Below are positions 47,811 to 58,669 of a stretch of 64,000 bases of DNA, piece after piece (the stretch's first letter is position 1; each line of letters begins with the position of its first letter). Position numbers and translations under genes: made by a program. Below the pieces are notes generated by a model, which worked only from the letters and a program-made list of their open reading frames with translations, was not told the origin of the DNA and ran no database searches. The DNA is from Peromyscus leucopus (taxonomy: Eukaryota; Chordata; Mammalia; Rodentia; Cricetidae): positions 71,487,986 through 71,551,985 of the forward strand of contig NC_051086.1 in assembly GCF_004664715.2 (NCBI RefSeq), in the 5' to 3' direction.

Positions 47811-47935
47811 GTGCTCACAGATCACAGGGACATCAGATCTTCCTGGAGCTGGAATTGGGAGCCACAGGATGTGGGTGCGGGGAATCAAACCCAGGTCCTT
47901 TGCAAGAGTCCCTGTTCTGAGCCATCTGTCCAGTA
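47517..47935 (-). repeat. B3 SINE, GT tract and second B3 fragment
   Basis: 47,517-47,731 is inverse B3 (GAGTGGAGTTATAGATGG). A (GT)n fills 47,759-47,808. 47,809-47,935 is another inverse B3 (GGAATCAAACCCAGGTCCTT). Confidence 0.75.
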
Positions 47936-47958
47936 CCACCACCCCCAGTATAAATTGG

Positions 47959-48080
47959 CTGTTGTTGTTTGTTTGAAATAGGGTCTCTATGTGTTGTCCC
48001 GACTAGCCTGCAACTCACAGAGATCCACCTGCCTCTGTCTCCCAAGTGCTGAGATTAAAGGTGAACATCACCATGCTCAG
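47959..48080 (-). repeat. Diverged B1 SINE
   Basis: AAATAGGGTCTCTATGTGTT through GAGATTAAAGGTGAACATCA. Confidence 0.7.
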
Positions 48081-48545
48081 TATAGATATTTTTAAACTGT
48101 GGTTAAGCGTGGTTAGCAGACAAATGGTGACGTGAATGAGGGGGAATGGAAGGTTTTTTTGAAGATGAGTTTATATCCCATTAGTATGCTGATGAGAACA
48201 ATCCCCTTGAGAGAGAACATTTGATGATGCAGATGAGAGGGTAATTGCCGGAGTGATGCCTGGAATAAGCAAAAGGGGAAGAGAATCCTGTACAAGGGGA
48301 GGGGCTGGCCACAGACAGACGTTGTGGATGGTCCATTCACAGCACATGGAGGGAAGACATCATGTGTGGGTCTGCCCAAGGGAAGTAGGTATTTTTGGTG
48401 TTGGATAAGGACTATTTTCTGATTTCTTTATTCTAAGTGGGAAGAAAATGATGTCATAAGCTGAAAGTGAGATGTGGGAAGAGCCACATGGAGGCCTGGG
48501 AAGAGAGGATACATCATGTAAGCAACCACAAGGATTAAGAGCATT

Positions 48546-48825
48546 GGTCCAGCACGGTGGTGTACCCCTTTGATCCCAGCTCTTGGCAGGCAGAGGCAAG
48601 TGTTTTTTTTGTTTTTTGGTTTTTTTTTTTGGTTTTTTGAGACAGGGTTTCTCTGTGTAGCTTTGCGCCTTTCCTGGAACTCACTTGGTAGCCCAGGCTG
48701 GCCTTGAACTCACAGAGATCAGCCTGCCTCAAGTGTTTCTTTGTAAATTCGAGACCAGCCTCATGAGTTCCAGGACAGCCAGGGCTATGTAGAGAACCTG
48801 TCCCAAAACACAAAAAATGAGAGAA
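48546..48825. repeat. B1 inserted into B1 in opposite orientation
   Basis: An old forward B1 (48,546-48,600 and 48,731-48,825) is split by an inverse, 5'-truncated young B1 (48,602-48,730). CAAGTGTTT flanks the insert on both sides. Confidence 0.8.
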
Positions 48826-48867
48826 AGAGAGACTGAGCCACACCTAGTTTCTGTGCAGTGTTTAAAC

Positions 48868-48923
48868 CCAGGGCTTCATGCATACCCAGAAAGCACTCTA
48901 CCCAATGAGCTACATCCCCAGCC
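48868..48923 (-). repeat. Degraded ID-like SINE
   Basis: AACCCAGGGCTTCATGCATA followed by CACTCTACCCAATGAGCTAC and CCCCAGCCCC is an inverted ID core. Confidence 0.5.
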
Positions 48924-50036
48924 CCTCAAGTACTACTAAATGATGAAGATACATTCTGAGAGGTGTGTCAGTAGGTGATTTTATTTTATAGAGTTTACTT
49001 GATGATTATGGTGTCACTAGGTGATATAATCTTAAGGGACTCCCACCCTATGAATGGCCCATCATTGATAGGAATGTCGTTTTATCTGTGCATGACTATA
49101 AGGTTGAATGAAATCACAGAGGCAGGACTCTGCTTTGATAGGAGTCATGTCCTGTATGTGTGCGCGTATGTGTGTTACACACATTTGTGTGTGTGGCTGT
49201 ATGTACCTTGTGCACGCATGTGGAAGACGAAGAATGATTCTGATGTCTTCCGCTAGTACTCTTTTTTTTTCTGAAGATAATACTTTAATAATTTTTATAA
49301 AATATAAACAAGTGTTTGCTGCCTTTTAAAAACAATCTATCCCGAATAGGACCCAAAAGTTCTTGAATACATTTTTTCAGCTGTTGTAAATGAGACTTAA
49401 AAGTTGGGTGAATTTCTCAAGTAAATGTCAAAGTTAGAATTCCAGTCTTAAAAGCACATGCTCTCCACAGGCATCACACTTCCCAAAGGCTGCAACTCCA
49501 TGGAGAACCTCTAAATTCTCAACACTCTCAAAGACACTGAAGGAAAAAGGCTACTTGTTCCATTGTAGCGTCACTTCACTTCATTCATACTTCCAGCCAG
49601 AGTTAATCTGTTTGCTGTATTGTCCACACTCTGTTTTACTGCCCTGTGTTTCTCTCCTTTTTCTGGTAAAAGCTTTTGCCCCAAGGTGAATTCTGTGGTC
49701 TGTGTTAGCAGCTGGTTTCTTGGAAGACCCAACATGCTAAGGCACTACTGAAGGCCTTAGGGTAGGCAGCCCGATTACACTGGCCAAACCTCATTCCTGT
49801 GCCACAGGTCATGAAGCCTTTGAGTGATTGAACTGGGTTTCTGAGAACTGTCATTGTGAGAAAAAGGAAGTTTGCAGAGGCAATTCTATGCAAAGTATTA
49901 TAACCAGTAAGCAGGGATGGTAAGACTCCAACCTTTCTATATCTGAATTTACCGCTATTACTCTTTATCTTAGTGGTTTTTGTTTGGCTAGTTGGTTTGG
50001 GTATTTTTGTTTTGTTTTGGGTTTTTGTTGTTGATG
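48924..50036. other. Unique intergenic block
   Basis: Apart from a TG-rich stretch at 49,155-49,200 I see no repeat, exon or RNA gene. Confidence 0.5.
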
Positions 50037-50190
50037 TTTTTTATCTTCTTGAGACAAGGTCTCTCTGTGTGGCCCTGGCTGACCTAGAACTCCTTTGTAG
50101 ATGAGGCTGGACTTGAACTCAGAGATCCACCTGCTTCTGCCTCCTGAGTGCTGGGGTTAAAGGCGTCCGCCGCCGCTGCCGCCGCCCAGA
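50037..50190 (-). repeat. B1 SINE with GCC-rich head
   Basis: TTGAGACAAGGTCTCTCTGT through AAAGGCGTCCGCCGCCGCTG. The head shows GCC triplet growth like that at 59,289. Confidence 0.8.
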
Positions 50191-50289
50191 TGTTTTGGGG
50201 TTTTTTAGAGGGAGGATATCTGAGTGCGGTGCTTATTTTTGGCTAGGTTAGCTGCTGGCTGGTAGAGCTAGAGCCCCATCTCCACCTCG

Positions 50290-50606
50290 ACACAGGTTAC
50301 AGGATGTGTAGCCATCCCCAGCTTTTCTGTGGGTCCTAGGGATTTGAACCCAGGTCTTCTTGCATTCACAGTAAGTGCTCTTACCCCCTGAACCACCTTC
50401 ACAGCTCCAAGAGTCCTGTCCTTTTTTTTTAAACTTTGTTTTGTTTTGTTTGTTTGTTTTTTTCGAAACAGGGTTTCTCTGTGTAGCTTTGCACCTTTTC
50501 CTAGAACTCACTTTGTAGCCCAGGCTGACCTTGAACTCACAGAGATCCGCCTGGCTCTGCCTCCCAAGTGCTGGGATTAAAGGCGTGTGTCACCACTGCC
50601 CAGCTT
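50290..50606 (-). repeat. B3 fragment and young B1 SINE
   Basis: 50,290-50,407 is an inverse B3 (GATTTGAACCCAGGTCTTCT). 50,433-50,606 is inverse B1 of the TTTGCACCTTTTCC variant. Confidence 0.75.
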
Positions 50607-50635
50607 TTAATTTTATTTTTAAGACTCGTTCTCAG

Positions 50636-50945
50636 GGCTGGAGTGATGGTTCAGTGGGTAAGAGCACAGACCGCTCTTCCAGAGCACCAACAGGGCAGCT
50701 CACAACTGTCTATCACTCCAGTTTCAGGGGACCTGACACCCATGGCAAAACACCAATGTACATAAAACAGAAATAAATATATTTATATTTATATATATTT
50801 TATTATTTATATATTTTATTATATTATTTATATTATATATTTATTATATATATAAAGACTAGTTCTTACTATGTAGCCTCTAACTCGTGGAAATCTGCCT
50901 GCCTCTGTCTCCCAAGTGCTGAGATGAAAGACGTGGGCCGCCAGT
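50636..50945. repeat. B2 SINE, AT-rich microsatellite and B1 fragment
   Basis: 50,636-50,767 is B2 (GGCTGGAGTGATGGTTCAGT). Its tail grows into an AT/TTTA-rich run at 50,768-50,857. 50,863-50,945 is a partial inverse B1. Confidence 0.7.
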
Positions 50946-51271
50946 CCCTATGTGTCCTTTAAGATGAGAGAGCTCAAGGCGCTCTCTCCACCTGCCTTCA
51001 GTCAGTGCACGCTCTCAGGAAACACCACCACGGGGAGAGAGTGAGTCCTTCGCAGAAACCGCACTGACCAGAACTTTGATCTTCAACTTCTGGCCTCAGA
51101 ACTGTGAGAGAATACATTTTGATTATTTCAGCCATTCAGAATGTGGTATTTTGATAGGACAGCCTAAGCAGACTAATACAAGTTTCAGAAACCATGCAGA
51201 TCTAGGCTAACATCCCAAATGCCCAGACTCTATGTCAGTGTTGGTTTTGTTTGCCTTTGTTTTTTTAATGG

Positions 51272-51371
51272 ATGGTCTGAACTCTTAGACCAGGCTGGCC
51301 TTGAACTTTCAATCATCCTGCGTCAGCCTCCAGGCCTGGAGGCTGACATCACATGACACCACAGCCAGCTT
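51272..51371 (-). repeat. Degraded B1/B4-like SINE
   Basis: GACCAGGCTGGCCTTGAACT, CATCCTGCGTCAGCCTCCAG. It contains a small inverted repeat at CCTCCAGGCCTGGAGG. Confidence 0.5.
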
Positions 51372-51644
51372 GCATCAGAGAGTCTATTGTGATGGAACAC
51401 AGAGTGACCTGAGGAGCCAAGGAGGTGATGGTGTGGAGGGCTCAGTGGTAGGGAGGGGTGGTCTCGGCCGCTGGAGGTTTGTAGGGAGTTGCTGGCAATG
51501 GTGCCCACTCTCTGCCTCATTACGATAAACTCAGTGATTAAGGTGGTTTCTTAGGATCATCAACAACAAAAAACAGATGGAAATTCTTTGGTGTTTAAGA
51601 GCTGTGTCAGGAGCTGGGCACAAAAACAAAATATGAGGCTGGCC

Positions 51645-51830
51645 AGATTTAGTGGATGAAGGGACTTGGCACTAAGTCTGAAGACCTGAGTTTGACCACC
51701 AGTACTCACAGGGCAGAAGCAGAGAACAGATTCCTGCAAGCTATCCTCTGCCTTCCACATATGCACGCTCTATGGCACAACTGAGTCCCTCCCACGTGCA
51801 AACCAACTAAATGTGTACGTGTAATTTTTA
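51645..51830 (+). repeat. B2/B4-like SINE
   Basis: AAGACCTGAGTTTGACCACC through CCTTCCACATATGCACGCTC, diverged. Confidence 0.5.
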
Positions 51831-52039
51831 AAGTATATTTGTTCTTACCACAACTTGTGGAGAAGGTGATAAATGATGTGAGATACTCTGTTACAGGGGA
51901 AGCCACTGAATGGTTAAATGAATTGCCCATAGGCACACTGCCTAAGGATCCAAGGAGACAGTCAAGTCAGAATTGTCTTAAATGGAAAAAAAAAAAAAAG
52001 GCTATTAGAGGAAGTTCCAACCCAAAACATTTTCCTTTT

Positions 52040-52508
52040 TTCTTTTGTTGTTGTTTGAGACAGAGTCTCACTATATCGCCCTGGCTGTCCTGGCATTGAC
52101 TATGTAGACCAGGTTGGCCTCAAACTTACAGAGATCCACCTGCCTCTGCCTCCCAAGTATTCCCTTTATTCTTATTTTATAAGCATGGATGTTTTGCCTG
52201 CATATTATATCTATGCACCAAGTTTGTGCCTAGTGTCCTCACAGAGGCCAGAGGTTTTGGGTCCCCGGGACTGGAATTACAAGTGGTTGTGATAGAAATC
52301 AAACCCAGTGCTTTTGGCTGCTTAGCCATCTCTCCAGCCCCAGAAGGCATTTTTCTTTACTTGTTTATTTTATCCACAGGGCCTCACTATATAGTCCCTA
52401 CTGTTCTGAAATTCTCTCTACAGACGAGACTGCCCTCCAGCTCAGAGATTCACTGGCTGTCTCCCCAGGGCTGGGGTCAAAGGCATGTATCACCATGCGC
52501 TGCCTCAA
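52040..52508 (-). repeat. B1, B3 and B1-like SINE cluster
   Basis: 52,040-52,160 inverse B1; 52,161-52,342 inverse B3 ending TTAGCCATCTCTCCAGCCCC; 52,350-52,508 strongly diverged inverse B1. Confidence 0.65.
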
Positions 52509-52876
52509 GCCAAGGGATTTTAGATGAAGTGCCAACATTCAGTGGTATCTGCTCCCATTCTTCCTCCTCGTCCTCTGCCTCATGCTCCTTCAGTCTGATG
52601 GTTTCCGTTGCTTACAACAAAAAAATGCTCTGACCGAATTTATTCCAAAGGCACCAAACAGCCTGTGAGTTGTGCAAGCTAAGAATGACTGGGGAAAAAA
52701 TATCCCAAGGACTAATGGTCACATTCTTCTTTGGGAAAGAACTATTTGAGTCTAAAATAGAGGCTGTGGGGCATAAACTGAGAATTGAGGGCAGAACAAA
52801 GGGAGTTGCATTGCTTTGCTAAAGACTGAAATTGGGGTTTTAGGGTTTGGGACTTTTTTTTGTTTGTTTGTTGTTG

Positions 52877-52884
52877 TTTTATTT

Positions 52885-52915
<31 letters not shown>

Positions 52916-52919
52916 TTTG
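52877..52919 (+). repeat. (TTTA)n microsatellite
   Basis: TTTA units directly upstream of the older LTR; likely an old SINE tail. Confidence 0.9.
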
Positions 52920-52956
52920 GCTTCCTGAGAGGAAATTTTAGTTTGCCTCCAATTTG

Positions 52957-53299
52957 TGTTATGCCCAGATTGCAGGGACCCCCAAAAGACTACCACGGAG
53001 ACCAAATCCCATATGTAAAAGCAAAGAGCCTTTATTTTCAAGCTGCATCTTGGAGCTTGGATTCTCTGTCCCACGCAATGGTGAGAGCAGAGAGCCCCGC
53101 CCGGTGCGGGTAGGGTTTTTATCATAGGACCCTGATTGGCTGACATTTGTCTAGGTATAGGGAATGTTTGGAATGTCAGGTATTTCCACTTAGGTACAGG
53201 CCCTCCCTGGGTGGGGTCAGCTCATGGCTTTTTCTGGATCTGGGTGTTACCTGACAGTGAGCCCGTTAGAGAAGCTGTGTCTGGGCCTCTAAGCCTGTC
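52957..53299 (-). repeat. Older, diverged LTR related to the young element
   Basis: On the plus strand it begins TGTTATGCCCAGATTG, clearly similar to the terminal TGTTGTGCCCAGATCG of the young LTR. It has a similar spaced run of GACCCCC, ACCAC and AAAAGCAA, AATAAA on the minus strand (about 53,031-53,036), and two minus-strand CCAAT-type sites. The right edge is unclear because the young element inserted at 53,300. The remainder may continue after 58,673. Confidence 0.6.
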
Positions 53300-53303
53300 A
53301 TGG

Positions 53304-53915
53304 TGTTGTGCCCAGATCGTGACCCCCAGAGAGACCACCAAAGACGAGCATGCCGGAATGCAAAAGCAAGGTTTAATCGTGGATATCCAAAAGCAATACA
53401 AGCCTAGGCAGGGACTTCGTCCAATACATCCAACGCAGTGGAGGCTGGAGGAAGCGCCCACCTGTCTGCAAGCTCAGTTTTTAAAGGGAAAAGTCACAAG
53501 GTTACATCATTTAGGGGTGCTAGTACAGGTACAATTCTGATTGGCTCATGTCTAGGAATTCCAGAAATCACAATTCAGTTTTCCTTCTAAGGAAGTAGTT
53601 GCCCACCACCATTTTTCATTGGCTGCCTCCAGATGGGGGCATCTGGTGATTACAGTCACTATGGAAACTAGGGTTGGGACATTCTATGGTCAAGCAGTTG
53701 CCTAGGGGGCCAGGGAGAGGACATTCCATAGTCCGGCAGCCATTACCTCCTGACTACCTTGTGACTCTGTATTTTTACACTTCCTGGTTTCTGGAATCTG
53801 AACTGACTGGTCTCAGTAACTTCTGGCCTGTTCTCAAAAGGAGAAATCTTAGGCCTTAATTTTAGGGTGAAAGCATTTTGGTCTTATTTCTAAGATGGCT
53901 CATTTTGGTCTCACA
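53304..53915 (-). repeat. 3' LTR of the young retroelement
   Basis: 612 bp, same length as the 5' LTR, with no difference found on direct reading. It carries the same CCAAT, TATA-like and ATTAAA signals. It is preceded on the minus strand by the polypurine tract and followed by the ATGG target duplication. Confidence 0.93.
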
Positions 53916-53927
53916 TTTCCCCCTTCT
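53916..53927 (-). other. Polypurine tract
   Basis: The minus strand reads AGAAGGGGGAAA directly before the TG of the 3' LTR. This is the expected plus-strand primer for retroviral reverse transcription and confirms element orientation. Confidence 0.85.
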
Positions 53928-56900
53928 CATGTGCCTAATGGAACCCAATCATGGGTTTTGGACAGTTAGCTCCTAAGTATCCCTCTCTAATAATGGCCAT
54001 GTATAGTTAGCCATCTTGTCTCTATGCCAGGGAGTTTTCTTTTGACCCAGCATTTCAGCCTTTTCTGAACAGGAACATGGGTGACGTTCTCTTCTGGAAC
54101 TGCTTCGAGCTGGCATTGGGGCGCCGATATCAGGGGGCCCCAAAAGGCTGAAAAGCTAGTCAAAAACTGGGCAAGGGGCATTTGTCAGAAGCATGTAGCT
54201 GCCTGACCCCATGGGGACAGGGAAGAACCATGTTAGCTGGGCTGGTTCACGTCAGCTTTTAGCAAGTCTGGAGCTCACAGTCGTCTGGAACAGTGGAGTC
54301 AGCGACTGAAACCTGGAGGTGACTGCCAGCTGAATAGAAATCTGTTGAGACAAATTTAAACTAGGAACAGAAGTTAAAATTTATGAACTTATTTGGAACC
54401 CTTAGGTCCATACCCTTAGTAATGGGAAAAGCAGTAGTCCCAAGACCAGGAGAGAGGAAAAATACCATCTTTGGGAATACTTATCTGGGGTCCTTTTGAC
54501 CTCTGTGAAGTGCGTCTAGGTTTTTATGGCTCTTTTGATCCTTTGAGGCCTACTTACAAAATGACATAAAAGTTTTAGATACATTAGTATTACCAGTCTG
54601 TACTGAAATCCATATTGTAGACAAGGCAGATAATGGGTATCTTATAAAACAGCAGAAGTGGACTCATACCTTTGAGTCCCAACAAGAACTACAGATTTGG
54701 GTTAAAAGCTTGTGCATTTTCCTTCTGTCCAGAAAGCCAGGTATAAATTGGACAGAGATTTTTGACCTGATGAGAAGCACTTTTAGGTTTACATTTAGAC
54801 ATATTTAGATGACATCTAAAACAAATCCAAAATGTTGAGCTTGTGACTGAATAGTAAGTAGTCATTGCTCTACCAGCTCATCAAGGCTCCTAAATGTTAA
54901 GCTCTGAACCATAGAACAGGAGAGTAATCTGAAACTTATCTCATTTTAGACTCATATCTGAACCTTTATGACTTATTTAAACTTTTATATCTTAGAACAT
55001 TTTCCTAAAAGTGAGCTAACAAGCTAGCTATGGCCTTGCAGAAGGATCTGGTTGATGCTACCATGCTGACAAAGTTAGAGCTAGCCTGGCCATCAGTACT
55101 GTCAGAGATCTGAGAAGGATAAACTATATCTGAGTGCAGACCAAGAAGCTTTCAATCCTATAAATTACAGGGACCAAACCCTACCCAGGTCTCCACAGCG
55201 TTGGAGGCACCATTCAGAACAGCATCAATCTTCTTCCGCCATCAGGTCCATAAGGCAGAGTATTTTTCCTGTGGAATAGGGACATGGAAGACTGACCTTG
55301 GTCATGCAAAAGGGTGCAATCAATTCCAGTGTCCTACTGCTTGTCCACAGTCTGGGCTGGGTCCTGGCGGCAGGCGTTGCACTGGGGCATCTTGCCCTGT
55401 GGTCAGCGTTGTCATATTTCAGGCAGAGACGTTGTGGTGCCTCATACGTAATCTTCTTTGGAGACCTTGGGTCACTGCTAGGATCTGGAAGCCTGTCTGA
55501 TATAGTAAGCTTTTAGATCAACATTTAAATGCCATATTCTGCAGATCTCTGAAGTATGAGGGCTGTCCAGGTATATCTGAATAGACAAACTTTGTTTCAA
55601 GCTCAACCCTAAAAACATATGCAAGAGACTGAGTAAATGAGTAAACTTACATCAGTACTTACTTACCCTGACTACAATTAAAAAACTTGATTACTTATGA
55701 CTGACTATTTATGTTCTCTAACAGTCTACAAAAGTAGCCTAAAAACAATGCTTTTAAGTTGAAGCTCTTCTAGCATCAAATACAGGTTCAGTAAATAAAC
55801 CAAAACAAAATATTATTATACAACATTCTTAAGCCTGAACATACCTTGGGTAAGAAGAAACATTTTTTAAGCCATTGTTTTTTTAACTATAAAAACTGTT
55901 CTTAAAAGACTGATATCTCTCAAATGTCTTCCACCACTGCAACTAGACTCTTTTTGGAACTCTAGTCCTGCCATACATTTGCAAAAATCAGCTGTTTCCT
56001 ATGATTCCTTTATGTTGCAAAGTTTGGCTGCCAGAGCAAGGTATATTCCTATGAATAAAAGCATTGATGTGCAGCTTTAATATTAATCAAATACCTTATT
56101 TATTAAACATATGTTGCCATCTATTTAAATTCTCTAGAAACTTGCTGTTGAACACTTGGTAAAGACATAAGTATTAGGTGTTAACCCGAGTAGATCTTTA
56201 TAACCTTAGTAAAAGATGGCTGCCAGCCACATGGCTGCCCATGAGGTCACCAGCCAAGATGGAGGGAGCCACATGGTTGCTGTTTAAAGCTCGTTTTTCT
56301 AAACAATAATTACTTGCACACATACACACAGTTGGATCCAAGTTACATACATACATACATACAGTTAAAGCTTGTTTACATTTTCAAGTCACATGCCTGT
56401 ATACATACACACATAAGCAGTTTGCAGAATCATTAGCCATTTTTAAGATGAAAACCAATAAGAATTAACTTTCAAATTCAGTATTTGCAGGTATAAGAAA
56501 CCATAACAAACAGTTTGCATCACATCCCCTCTGACCTTCTACAACCTTCCATGTACCCTCAGTCTGTTCCTTTGATCCCTCAGACATTTACTCTAGACAA
56601 ATTCTGCTTTTTTTTCCTTTAAAACAGAAACTCTTACCAAAGTCTTTCTTGTGATTTCCCTCAGTACTCTAGAATATCTTGTAAAGTTACAATATTTTAA
56701 ACAAGAACAGAAATACATGCATATACCATAACAAGAATAACTCTCAATTTGCATCAGCACTGTACCGCAGACAAGAAACTGTTGGTGACATTCCATTCTT
56801 GGAGCCAGACCTTGATCAGGTTTTAGCCTCAGGGCAGGTCTTGGGAGCCCCACCCAACAGCTTGGAAGAGGAGGACGGGGAAAGCGGGGGGAAAGCATGC

Positions 56901-57978
56901 ACCATGGAGACAAAAGATTGCTGTTCAGACTGAAAGTGTCTCCACGCCCTGGCTGGGCCCACAAACCTGTAGGCCACTCCTCAGCTGTGACCCTGGAGGG
57001 GCAGTTTCTCCACCAGCCCCCACACTGAGCTCCTTGAGGCCCCTGCTGGCTCCTGCCAGCTCTGCCCCATGTCCACACAGGAGCCCAGCCAGAACCTGCC
57101 GGCCATATCTGGGCCCCACAGTGCTCACAGCCCGCTATAGCACAAAGCCATGCCTAGTTCCCATGCAGCCAAGCCTCTACTCCACAGCTTTTTGAGCGAG
57201 CTGGGGCCCGAACCCGCTGCATCTAGGTCCCGTGATACTCACGGGCGGCCTAGCCCTCTCAGCGGCGCCCTGGGTCCCCGAAGTAGCAGCTGTGCAGCCG
57301 CTGCCTGCCGGACTCATTGCAAGCTTTCTGCTGCCTGCTGCCTGTGCTCTGGTCAGAGAGAGCAAGGAAGCAATGTTAGGTTAGTCTGTGCCAGTTCAAC
57401 CACCGAAGGGGTCTCCATCCCTTCCGCTGGCAATCCGGCCCACAAGTCCCAATGCACACACAAGCTCAGGCATAAAACACTCACACATGTGGCCACAGTT
57501 CTCACACATTTATACATTTATGAAGGTATAACAAATAACACTGATGAACAAGATAGGCAGACAAAAAGGAAGAATAAGGGCCCTACAGATGGTCCAGGCA
57601 GACAGACGAGAGTCCGGAGAGGGAGCCTCAATAATGCCAAAGACCTACAGATGGGACAGGGACGATTCAACAGAGTCTCCCGATCCCCAGATGGATCCAA
57701 ACAGACGGACCCCTCATGGGCATCTCCCGATCCCCAGACGGATCCAAACAGACGGACCCCTCACGGGCATCCTAACAGACGGACCCCTCTCGGGCGTCCT
57801 ATGACGGGGGGACCTGTAAGGACCCCCGCGTCCTGATGAGGGGTTGGAACGTCTTCCAACTCCTCCAGGTCACCTTACAGGCGCGTCCGCCAAGGTGAGC
57901 CTGTCAGATTCAACCGCCGGCTTCGGATAAGAAAATGAAAGTAAAAGGAAAGCAAAGACAAGAAAATTGAGCGCTCTT
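53928..57978 (-). other. Retroelement interior with no recognisable gag, pol or env
   Basis: About 4 kb. The longest minus-strand frame I note is 161 codons (57,078-56,593). It starts in a GC-rich patch and does not resemble a retroviral protein. About 53,930-56,560 is AT-rich with many stops in all frames, while about 56,790-57,370 is distinctly GC-rich, so the interior looks composite. A short CATA microsatellite lies at about 56,345-56,362. No SINE is nested inside, consistent with youth. Confidence 0.7.
57671..57796 (-). repeat. Tandem repeat in retroelement leader
   Basis: Two near-identical units of about 46 bp and a third truncated unit occur here. Each contains the minus-strand motif GGGGTCCGTCTG, and the full units also contain GGATCNGTCTGGGGATCGGG-like sequence (fewer than three mismatches between units). 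It lies in the leader where packaging signals sit in related viruses. Function is unknown. Confidence 0.75.
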
Positions 57979-57980
57979 AC
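57979..57980 (-). other. Possible splice donor in retroelement leader
   Basis: About 60 nt after the primer site the minus strand reads CGATCG|GTAAGAGC, a near-consensus donor. Gammaretroviruses carry their donor in the leader, so spliced transcripts are possible; no acceptor was identified. Confidence 0.4.
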
Positions 57981-58038
57981 CGATCGGTGCAGATGAACCT
58001 CCGGAGCTCTTAGGTGTCCCGGCGGGGGGTCTCTGGGG

Positions 58039-58055
58039 ATCCCGGAGAGCCCCCA
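58039..58055 (-). other. Primer-binding site, near tRNA-Pro type
   Basis: Two bases inside the 5' LTR the minus strand reads TGGGGGCTCTCCGGGAT. It matches the 18-nt tRNA-Pro primer site of murine leukaemia-type viruses (from memory TGGGGGCTCGTCCGGGAT) except for one missing G. A related isoacceptor or another tRNA with this 3' end is possible. Confidence 0.75.
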
Positions 58056-58057
58056 AA

Positions 58058-58669
58058 TGTTGTGCCCAGATCGTGACCCCCAGAGAGACCACCAAAGACG
58101 AGCATGCCGGAATGCAAAAGCAAGGTTTAATCGTGGATATCCAAAAGCAATACAAGCCTAGGCAGGGACTTCGTCCAATACATCCAACGCAGTGGAGGCT
58201 GGAGGAAGCGCCCACCTGTCTGCAAGCTCAGTTTTTAAAGGGAAAAGTCACAAGGTTACATCATTTAGGGGTGCTAGTACAGGTACAATTCTGATTGGCT
58301 CATGTCTAGGAATTCCAGAAATCACAATTCAGTTTTCCTTCTAAGGAAGTAGTTGCCCACCACCATTTTTCATTGGCTGCCTCCAGATGGGGGCATCTGG
58401 TGATTACAGTCACTATGGAAACTAGGGTTGGGACATTCTATGGTCAAGCAGTTGCCTAGGGGGCCAGGGAGAGGACATTCCATAGTCCGGCAGCCATTAC
58501 CTCCTGACTACCTTGTGACTCTGTATTTTTACACTTCCTGGTTTCTGGAATCTGAACTGACTGGTCTCAGTAACTTCTGGCCTGTTCTCAAAAGGAGAAA
58601 TCTTAGGCCTTAATTTTAGGGTGAAAGCATTTTGGTCTTATTTCTAAGATGGCTCATTTTGGTCTCACA
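58058..58669 (-). repeat. 5' LTR of the young retroelement
   Basis: On the minus strand the LTR starts TGTGAGACC and ends GGGCACAACA (TG...CA ends). Visible signals are two CCAAT boxes (58,372-58,376 and 58,294-58,298), a TATA-like TTTAAAAA (58,232-58,239) about 55 bp after the second CCAAT, and ATTAAA (58,126-58,131) as poly(A) signal. This gives a probable R region of roughly 58,205 to 58,108 and a short U5. The LTR is 612 bp. Confidence 0.93.

Noticed and set aside
56593..57078. 161-codon minus-strand frame inside the retroelement
   Set aside because: Sense to the element, but no retroviral motif (no protease DTG/DSG, YXDD or zinc knuckle) is seen. Kept as a composition anomaly only.
57150..57836. 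228-codon plus-strand frame inside the retroelement
   Set aside because: It is antisense to the element and its C-terminal half is the translation of the leader tandem repeat. No similarity to a viral protein.
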